DNA of 11,074 nucleotides from an uncultured Micrococcales bacterium (GTDB taxonomy: Bacteria > Actinomycetota > Actinomycetes > Actinomycetales > Microbacteriaceae). The translations under genes were made by a program, and so were the position numbers. This document shows positions 5,889 through 11,074 of the stretch, piece after piece (position 1 is the stretch's first letter; each line of letters begins with the position of its first letter). The notes under the pieces were generated by a model that saw only the letters and a program-made list of their open reading frames with translations, was not told the origin of the DNA and did not search any database. The stretch is taken from the NCBI GenBank assembly GCA_903866485.1, contig CAIPNT010000168.1:1-11074 (forward strand). Direction: 5' to 3'.

Positions 5889-6884
5889 ATGAAGGTCTTT
5901 CTAACTGGCGCAGATGGTTTTATCGGTTCACACCTGGCAGAAGAGCTGGTTCGCGCCGGCCACCAGGTTAAGGCGCTGTGCATTTATAACTCAATCGGTT
6001 CGCACGGCTGGCTAGACACCATCGACCCTGCGGTTAAATCGCAGATGGAAATCGTGATGGGTGACATCCGTGACCCTTATCACATGGCCCAGTTGGTGAA
6101 GGGTCAAGATGCCATCTTGCACCTTGCCGCATTGATCGCCATCCCGTTTTCATATGTGGCCCCTGACATGTATGTTCAGACCAACATTCAGGGCACACTC
6201 AACCTGTTGAACGCAGCCCGCGACGCCGGTGTCTCGCGCTTTATTCACACCTCAACCTCTGAGGTTTATGGCACCGCACAATATGTGCCAATGGATGAAG
6301 GTCACGTGCTTCAGGGCCAGAGCCCATATTCGGCCACCAAGATTGGTGCCGACATGATGGTGAAGTCGTTCTACACCTCTTTTGAGCTGCCAACCATCAC
6401 CATTCGCCCTTTCAACACCTATGGCCCACGCCAGTCGGCTCGCGCGGTTATTCCAACCATCATTTCGCAGCTGGCAGCGGGCATGAAGACCATCAACCTT
6501 GGTGCGCTAACCCCAACCCGTGATTTCACCTATGTCACAGACACCGCCAAGGGCTTCGAGAAGGCGCTGCACGCAACCACCGGCTTCGGCGAGGTGACCA
6601 ACCTAGGTGTCGGCTTTGAGGTTTCGATTGGTGAGACCTTCAACATCATCAACGACATCATGGGTGCCGAAGCGATTGCCACCGAAGACCCAAACCGAAT
6701 TCGTCCGGCAAACTCAGAGGTAGAACGCCTATTCAGCGACAACACCAAGGCAAAGTCGGTCTTGCAGTGGGAGCCTGAAATCAAGGGCATCGAGGGCTTT
6801 AGGGTTGGCCTAGAAAAGACCATCGAATGGTTCACCAACCCGGTCAACCTGGCCAAATATCGCCCAGCCGAATACACCGTCTAA
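5889..6884 (+). CDS. legB: LegB-like NAD-dependent nucleotide-sugar 4,6-dehydratase
   Basis: A 331-residue extended short-chain dehydrogenase with an N-terminal Rossmann fold: G-A-D-G-F-I-G (7-13) for the dinucleotide, G-D-I-R-D (58-62) and H-L-A-A (78-81). The Y147-x-x-x-K151 pair lies in S-P-Y-S-A-T-K, and S-T-S-E-V-Y-G (122-128) holds the other catalytic positions. The C-terminal part binds the nucleotide sugar (P-F-N-T-Y-G-P-R, 174-181; R-D-F-T-Y-V near 213). In legionaminic acid synthesis LegB converts a nucleotide-activated GlcNAc to its 4-keto-6-deoxy form, the substrate of the aminotransferase encoded next. The family assignment rests on similarity plus the following legC-neuC-neuB-neuD order; whether the donor is GDP- or UDP-linked cannot be told. 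I place the start at ATG 5889 (M-K-V-F-L-T-G-A) because the upstream in-frame TTG overlaps the -10 box. It is the first gene of the operon. Confidence 0.87.
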   Translation: MKVFLTGADGFIGSHLAEELVRAGHQVKALCIYNSIGSHGWLDTIDPAVKSQMEIVMGDIRDPYHMAQLVKGQDAILHLAALIAIPFSYVAPDMYVQTNIQGTLNLLNAARDAGVSRFIHTSTSEVYGTAQYVPMDEGHVLQGQSPYSATKIGADMMVKSFYTSFELPTITIRPFNTYGPRQSARAVIPTIISQLAAGMKTINLGALTPTRDFTYVTDTAKGFEKALHATTGFGEVTNLGVGFEVSIGETFNIINDIMGAEAIATEDPNRIRPANSEVERLFSDNTKAKSVLQWEPEIKGIEGFRVGLEKTIEWFTNPVNLAKYRPAEYTV

Positions 6885-6893
6885 GGGGTCACC

Positions 6894-8093
6894 GTGGCCG
6901 ATCTAAAAACTGAGCTGGTCGACCGCATTCGTGCGGTGGTCTCAAAAAGTGAGCTTGGCAACGAGCCTCGCCCGGTAAACCTGCACGAGCCTGAAATCGG
7001 TGAACTCGAAAAGAAGTACGTTCTTGAGTGCCTAGACTCAACCTTTGTTTCATCGGTTGGTGCATTCATCCCTCAACTTGAAGAGCGCATCCAAGGCATC
7101 ACCGGCGCCAAGCATGCCATCGCCGTATCAAACGGAACCGTGGGTCTGCAGGTTGCCTTGTTTTTGGCCGGTGTCGAATATGGCGACGAAGTGATCGTGC
7201 CAACCCTTTCGTTTATCGCAACGGCCAACGCGGTTTCGCACGCCGGTGCCGTGCCCCACTTTATCGACTCAGAGCTGGGCAGCATGGGCATGAGCCCGGA
7301 TGCGCTGCGCGAGGCGCTGGCCGGCATGACCCGCGAAAACGGTGTGCTGATCAACCCTGAGAGTGGCCGGCGCATTGCCGCGATTTCACCGATGCACACG
7401 CTAGGCCATCCGGTAAAAATCGAAGAGATTTGCGCCATCGCCGCCGAATATGGCGTGCCTGTGGTTGAAGACGCGGCAGAATCGCTGGGCTCATATGTAA
7501 CTACCGCCTCGGGTGAGCGCAAACACACCGGAACTTTTGGCCTCACCAGCATGATCTCGTTCAACGGCAACAAGATCGTCACCACCGGTGGTGGCGGCGT
7601 GATTTTGACCAATGATGACGAGCTCGGCAGGCGCGCCAAGCACCTCACTACCACGGCCAAGCTGCCGCACAAGTGGGAATTCGAGCATGATGAGATCGCC
7701 TGGAACTTTCGCATGCCAAACCTCAACGCCGCTTTGGGGCTAGCTCAGCTTGATAAGTTCGACCGATTCTTGGATGAAAAACGCCGCCTAGCCCTTGCCT
7801 ATGGCGAGGTCTTTGCCGACCTAGAGGGCCTCAAGTTTGTCTTTGAGCCAGACGGCACCGCTTCAAACTATTGGCTTTGCGCTGTGCAACTGGATGAGCC
7901 ATCGCTGGCTCGCAGAGACGAGTTGCTGCAGGCCTGCCACGACGCCGGCTTGCTGGTTCGCCCAATGTGGAACCTGCTGCACACCCAGCGCATGTATGCC
8001 TCTGCGCCTAAGGGCCAGCTTGCCGCAGCGACCGCTTTGCACGCATCGCTAATTTGTTTGCCGTCGACCCCTCGCCTGGCACAGGGTCTCTAG
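6894..8093 (+). CDS. legC: LegC-like PLP-dependent nucleotide-sugar 4-aminotransferase
   Basis: A 399-residue fold-type I enzyme of the DegT/DnrJ/EryC1/StrS class. It should aminate the 4-keto sugar made by LegB, with glutamate as usual donor. Visible landmarks are S-N-G-T-V-G-L (79-85, phosphate binding), P-T-L-S-F-I-A-T-A-N (103-112), V-V-E-D-A-A-E-S (190-197, D193 to the PLP nitrogen), and S-F-N-G-N-K-I-V-T-T-G-G-G-G (222-235) with K227 as the Schiff-base lysine. The N-terminal stretch before the aminotransferase core (about 1-30) is longer than in simple DegT enzymes, as in LegC-type proteins. Start choice: GTG 6894 follows AGGGG (6884-6888), which overlaps the legB stop, at 5-base spacing. 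Only 9 bp separate it from legB, so it is cotranscribed. The pathway role is inferred from the neighbours. Confidence 0.87.
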   Translation: MADLKTELVDRIRAVVSKSELGNEPRPVNLHEPEIGELEKKYVLECLDSTFVSSVGAFIPQLEERIQGITGAKHAIAVSNGTVGLQVALFLAGVEYGDEVIVPTLSFIATANAVSHAGAVPHFIDSELGSMGMSPDALREALAGMTRENGVLINPESGRRIAAISPMHTLGHPVKIEEICAIAAEYGVPVVEDAAESLGSYVTTASGERKHTGTFGLTSMISFNGNKIVTTGGGGVILTNDDELGRRAKHLTTTAKLPHKWEFEHDEIAWNFRMPNLNAALGLAQLDKFDRFLDEKRRLALAYGEVFADLEGLKFVFEPDGTASNYWLCAVQLDEPSLARRDELLQACHDAGLLVRPMWNLLHTQRMYASAPKGQLAAATALHASLICLPSTPRLAQGL

Positions 8094-8103
8094 GTTTAGG
8101 GCT

Positions 8104-8107
8104 GAGG
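8104..8107 (+). promoter_or_regulatory. Shine-Dalgarno deciding the neuC start
   Basis: GAGG lies 6 bases before ATG 8114. The longer in-frame ATG at 8054 has no such site, lies inside legC, and would add 20 residues unlike the family N-terminus. Confidence 0.6.
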
Positions 8108-8113
8108 CCGCAC

Positions 8114-9361
8114 ATGACTGACTTGTCTCGCAAGATTGCCGTGATGACCGGCACTCGCGCCGACTATGGCTTGTTGCGCCCGCTAATCACCGAGCTGGAA
8201 GCCGCTTCGCAAGGCACCAACCCAGCGGTTGAGCTGCAGCTGATTGTCACCGGCACACACCTCTCGCAAGAACACGGTCACACCATCGAAGAGATTTTGC
8301 GTGACGGGTTCAAGCCAGCCGCCGAGGTTTCGATTTGGGCCGGAGAGGGCACCAAAAACCTGCTTGGCGAAGATGGTTCGCAATCGCTGACCGCCGGCGT
8401 CGAAACTGGCGAGGCGGTGGCCAAGTTCTCGTTGATTCTCGACCACCTAAAGCCCGACCTAGTTGTCGTGTTGGGCGACCGACTCGAGGCGTTCGCAATG
8501 GCCACGGCCGCAACAATCCTGTTGATTCCGGTGGCTCACATTCACGGCGGCGAGCTAACCCTCGGTGCCATGGATGATTCGCTGCGCCACTCAATCACCA
8601 AGCTTTCATACCTGCACTTCACCACCACAGATGAGCACCGCGCACGCGTGCTTCAGCTAGGCGAGGCCCCCGAGCGTGTTTTCAACTTTGGTGCGCCGGT
8701 GCTAGACGCGATGCAGTCATTGCATTACCTCAGTCGTGAAGAGCTAGAGCACAAATTTGGCATTCGCTTCGGCGCTAAAAATATTCTGATGACCTTTCAT
8801 CCGGCGGCCTTTGATGTTGCCCCTTCAAGCTTCATGATTGACGAATTGCTGGCGGCAATGGAGGCCAGCACCACCTCAGACGGCAAGCACGTTCAGCTGA
8901 TCATCACCGGCACCAACAACGACATCGGCTCAGACTATGTGCGCGAGGCAATCGCGACTTTCGCAGCGGCGCATCCAGACCACGTTTCATTCGTCGAGTC
9001 ATTTGGTCAACTCGGCTATCTTTCGGTGATGCGTGAGGTTGACGTGGTCACCGGCAACTCATCTTCAACAGTGCTCGAGGCCCCCATATTTGGCGTGCCA
9101 TCGGTGCTTATCGGCAACCGACAAGAGGGCCGACCAATGGGTGCCGGCGTGATCAAGGTTGACGGTTTGGCCGAGGGCATGTTTGGTCGCAACCAGATTC
9201 TTGCCGCGCTGCAAACCGCGTTGACCCCGGAGTTTAAGGCGGCCGCAGCCGCAGCCCAGTCGCCATTTGGTGAGGCCGGTTTTGCCAAGAAAGCAACCGC
9301 CGAGCTGACCAAACATGTTTTGCCAAACCCGCCAAAGAAGACCTTTAAGGACATCGCATGA
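8114..9361 (+). CDS. neuC: Hydrolysing nucleotide-sugar 2-epimerase, NeuC/LegG family
   Basis: The protein has 415 residues with the GT-B-like fold of UDP-GlcNAc 2-epimerases. NeuC/LegG enzymes remove the nucleotide and invert C2, giving a free ManNAc-type sugar (in the legionaminic route 2,4-diacetamido-2,4,6-trideoxymannose) for NeuB. Motifs: I-A-V-M-T-G-T-R-A-D-Y-G (8-19), V-V-V-L-G-D-R-L-E-A (117-126), H-I-H-G-G-E (142-147), D-D-S-L-R-H-S-I-T-K-L-S (154-165), and, late in the protein, T-G-N-S-S-S-T-V-L-E-A (near bases 9052-9084) plus I-G-N-R-Q-E-G-R, the nucleotide-binding loop. The HIHGGE motif, the R-A-D-Y-G and the gene context favour NeuC over the non-hydrolysing WecB. The segment after HIHGGE reads L-T-L-G-A-M-D-D, whereas I recall T-E-G-A in typical NeuC. 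The start at ATG 8114 is 20 bp after legC. The stop overlaps the next start (ATGA). Confidence 0.85.
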   Translation: MTDLSRKIAVMTGTRADYGLLRPLITELEAASQGTNPAVELQLIVTGTHLSQEHGHTIEEILRDGFKPAAEVSIWAGEGTKNLLGEDGSQSLTAGVETGEAVAKFSLILDHLKPDLVVVLGDRLEAFAMATAATILLIPVAHIHGGELTLGAMDDSLRHSITKLSYLHFTTTDEHRARVLQLGEAPERVFNFGAPVLDAMQSLHYLSREELEHKFGIRFGAKNILMTFHPAAFDVAPSSFMIDELLAAMEASTTSDGKHVQLIITGTNNDIGSDYVREAIATFAAAHPDHVSFVESFGQLGYLSVMREVDVVTGNSSSTVLEAPIFGVPSVLIGNRQEGRPMGAGVIKVDGLAEGMFGRNQILAALQTALTPEFKAAAAAAQSPFGEAGFAKKATAELTKHVLPNPPKKTFKDIA

Positions 9362-10452
9362 GTGAAAAAGTCTTGATTATCGCCGAAGCAGGAGTGAACC
9401 ACAACGGTTCGGTTGAACGCGCCATCGAAATGATCGACGTGGCTCTTGAGGCTGGCGCCGACATCATCAAGTTTCAAACCTTTTCGGCCGACAAGCTCGC
9501 TCGCAAGGATGCCCAGCTCGCCGAATATCAAAAGAAGGGCGACGGCGACACCCGCTCACAGTGGGACCTCTTGAAGGGCCTCGAGCTCTCTCACGAAGAG
9601 TTTGCGCGCCTGCGAGACCACGCCAAGGCCAAGGGCATCGGCTTCTTGTCAACCGGTTTCGACCTAGATGAGTTGGCATTCTTGATCGACGAGCTGCACA
9701 TCCCGTTGGTGAAGGTTGCATCAGGCGACCTAACCTTCGCGCCAATGTTGGTAGAGGCTGGCCTGTCTAACCTTCCGGTTATTTTGTCAACGGGCATGGC
9801 CAACATTGCAGAGATTGAGCGTTCGCTAAAGTTCATCGCTTTCGGCTATGCCAAGTCAAACGGCATTGTTGGCGCCGAAGCCTATCCATCGGCAGCCGAG
9901 CTCGACCTCAACTGGGATGACCCTCGGGTGCAGCAGATTATGCGCCAAAAGTGCACCATCTTGCACTGCACCACCCAGTATCCGGCCGAACTCGACATCT
10001 TGAACCTCAAGGCAATCAAGCTGATTGCCGACACCTTCGGTTTGCCGGTCGGCTATTCAGACCACTCGGCGGGCATCCTTGCTTCGACCATTGCGGCTGC
10101 ACTTGGCGCCACCGTGATCGAAAAGCACTTCACCCTAGACAAGACCCTCGAGGGGCCAGACCACGAGGCTTCGCTAGACCCAGCCGAGCTAAAGGCCATG
10201 ATCGACCAGATTCGCCTCACCACTGTGGCTCTAGGTCACGAGGTCAAAGAGTGTCAGCCGATTGAGGTTTCAAATAAGGCAGCGGTTCGTCGCTCACTGG
10301 TTGCCAAGCAGCCAATCGCCGCCGGCGCAACCATCACCGAGGCCGACCTCGAGTGTCGTCGCCCGGGTGCCGGCCGCACCAGCTTTGACTTTTATGAACT
10401 GATCGGCACCGTTGCCGCCCAAGATTATGCGGTGGGTGAATACGTTGGCTAA
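9358..10452 (+). CDS. neuB: Nonulosonic acid synthase, NeuB/LegI family
   Basis: A 364-residue two-domain enzyme. A TIM barrel condenses phosphoenolpyruvate with a ManNAc-type sugar to the nine-carbon acid, and a C-terminal SAF/antifreeze-like domain (about 308-364) closes the active site of the partner subunit. Motifs: I-A-E-A-G-V-N-H-N-G (8-17), I-I-K-F-Q-T-F (36-42), K-V-A-S-G-D-L (119-125), S-T-G-M (144-147), H-C-T-T-Q-Y-P (203-209), Y-S-D-H (233-236), E-K-H-F-T-L-D (255-261) and E-G-P-D-H (265-269). H236 and H257 have the spacing of the two metal-binding histidines known in meningococcal NeuB. Whether the product is legionaminic, sialic or a related acid cannot be read from NeuB alone; legB and legC upstream favour legionaminic type. 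AAGGA (9347-9351) lies 6 bases before the ATG, which overlaps the neuC stop by 4 bp. Confidence 0.92.
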   Translation: MSEKVLIIAEAGVNHNGSVERAIEMIDVALEAGADIIKFQTFSADKLARKDAQLAEYQKKGDGDTRSQWDLLKGLELSHEEFARLRDHAKAKGIGFLSTGFDLDELAFLIDELHIPLVKVASGDLTFAPMLVEAGLSNLPVILSTGMANIAEIERSLKFIAFGYAKSNGIVGAEAYPSAAELDLNWDDPRVQQIMRQKCTILHCTTQYPAELDILNLKAIKLIADTFGLPVGYSDHSAGILASTIAAALGATVIEKHFTLDKTLEGPDHEASLDPAELKAMIDQIRLTTVALGHEVKECQPIEVSNKAAVRRSLVAKQPIAAGATITEADLECRRPGAGRTSFDFYELIGTVAAQDYAVGEYVG

Positions 10453-10462
10453 CACCGAGCCG

Positions 10463-11074
10463 ATGAAGCTCGTGATGCTGGGTTCTGGCGGTCACGCTCG
10501 AGTGCTTCAGCAGACCCTTCGCGATGTTGGTTTTGAACTGCACGGATACGTTGCCCCGCGCGATGTTGACTCACACCTAGCGCCAACCGACGATGGCGTC
10601 GAGATCGAATGGCTCGGCTATGACGCCAACTTGCTCGAGTTTGATCGCGAACAATTTTTGCTGGTCAATGGCATCGGCTCGGCCGGATCACTCGGCGTGC
10701 GCCGCGCGGTATTCGAAAAGTTCAACGAAGCCGGTTTTCACTTTTTGCAGCTAATCGCTGACTCGGCAATTGTCAGTGATTCGGCAAGTCTGCTCGAGGG
10801 AGTTCAGGTTTTGACTGGTGCCATAATCGGCGTAGACGCTTTTGTCGACGAAGACACCATCGTCAACACCGGCGCCATCATCGAGCACGACAACGTTATC
10901 GGCCGCAGCTGCCACATATCGGTTGGGGCAAAACTGGCCGGTGACGTTTCGGTTGGGCAGGGTTCTCACATCGGCATCGGGGCAACCATCATCCAGGGCG
11001 TTCAAATCGGTGAAAACTGTATTATTGGCGCAGGTGCTGTTGTGATTCGCGACGTGCCAGACAACCACATGGCG
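10463..11074 (+). CDS. neuD: NeuD/LegH-like sugar N- or O-acetyltransferase, cut by the window edge
   Basis: 204 codons are open to the last base; family members are usually about 210 residues, so only the very end should be missing. The N-terminal Rossmann-like subdomain starts M-K-L-V-M-L-G-S-G-G-H-A (1-12) and resembles PglD/NeuD. The second half is a left-handed beta helix of hexapeptide repeats, including I-V-N-T-G-A-I-I-E-H-D (133-143) with H142 as the likely catalytic base, then G-A-K-L-A-G-D, G-I-G-A-T-I-I-Q-G-V and G-A-G-A-V-V-I-R-D-V. In a legionaminic pathway it should acetylate the 4-amino group made by LegC before NeuC acts (LegH role); O-acetylation of the finished sugar (NeuD role) is the alternative. 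It starts 10 bp after neuB. No strong ribosome site precedes ATG 10463; an in-frame TTG at 10445, overlapping neuB, is a less likely start. Confidence 0.87.
   Translation, partial: MKLVMLGSGGHARVLQQTLRDVGFELHGYVAPRDVDSHLAPTDDGVEIEWLGYDANLLEFDREQFLLVNGIGSAGSLGVRRAVFEKFNEAGFHFLQLIADSAIVSDSASLLEGVQVLTGAIIGVDAFVDEDTIVNTGAIIEHDNVIGRSCHISVGAKLAGDVSVGQGSHIGIGATIIQGVQIGENCIIGAGAVVIRDVPDNHMA

Noticed and set aside
7073..7726. 217-codon open frame on the minus strand
   Set aside because: It lies wholly inside legC, whose motifs are unmistakable. Its translation is a low-complexity Ser/Pro/Ala/Val product without recognisable domains, as expected of an antisense shadow in GC-rich DNA.
8054..8113. 20-residue N-terminal extension of neuC
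   Set aside because: It overlaps legC by 40 bp, lacks a Shine-Dalgarno and is unlike the family N-terminus. ATG 8114 has GAGG at 6-base spacing.
9239..9262. GCC/GCA triplet-rich run near the neuC end
   Set aside because: It encodes a short poly-Ala stretch in the C-terminal helix of NeuC. It is too short and imperfect to be a meaningful tandem repeat.
9016..9531. 171-codon minus-strand open frame across the neuC/neuB junction
   Set aside because: Both genes on the plus strand are well supported and overlap by 4 bp. The opposite frame has no ribosome site or known motif.
1..11074. Mobile elements, CRISPR arrays, tRNA genes or defence systems
   Set aside because: I saw no transposase or recombinase motifs, direct-repeat/spacer pattern, tRNA cloverleaf or toxin-antitoxin pair. 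The window is fully explained by collinear housekeeping, regulatory and surface-sugar genes.

Overview
The window looks like chromosomal DNA of an actinobacterium, most likely a small-genome relative of the Microbacteriaceae (Luna-type planktonic lineages would fit). The reasons are a NucS mismatch endonuclease (typical of Actinobacteria and Archaea), a moderate-to-high GC content, tightly packed genes, and at least two promoters whose -10 box lies only 6-8 bases before the ATG, as expected for leaderless mRNAs. The taxonomic call is inference. All convincing genes are on the + strand.

Left part (1-3356). The window opens inside a secreted or surface protein with bacterial Ig-like repeats, whose 3' end is closed by a strong intrinsic terminator (about 816-850). 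After it comes a compact unit of three genes: a DUF1003-like membrane protein with a C-terminal coiled coil (887-1354), nucS (1355-2047) and a divergent NRAMP-type metal-ion transporter (2025-3356). The second and third start immediately after, or inside, the preceding gene.

Middle part (3404-5827). A two-component system: a NarL/LuxR-type response regulator followed 9 bp later by a 586-residue membrane histidine kinase. The kinase seems to carry two successive membrane-plus-helical modules, with a histidine in the same register in both. Only the second is followed by an ATPase domain.

Right part (5851-11074). A nonulosonic acid (legionaminic/sialic acid type) biosynthesis operon: legB-like 4,6-dehydratase, legC-like PLP aminotransferase, neuC/legG hydrolysing 2-epimerase, neuB/legI synthase, and neuD/legH acetyltransferase running off the right edge. 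The promoter before legB appears leaderless and contains a perfect DnaA-box-like 9-mer within an inverted repeat. The CMP-sugar synthetase and any nucleotidyltransferase expected for the pathway are not in the window and may lie downstream.

Together the genes could make an activated nine-carbon acidic sugar for surface decoration. The Ig-like surface protein at the left is one conceivable acceptor, but nothing in the sequence proves a link. I found no RNA genes, IS elements, CRISPR arrays or recombination sites. No gene-free stretch exceeds about 90 bp.
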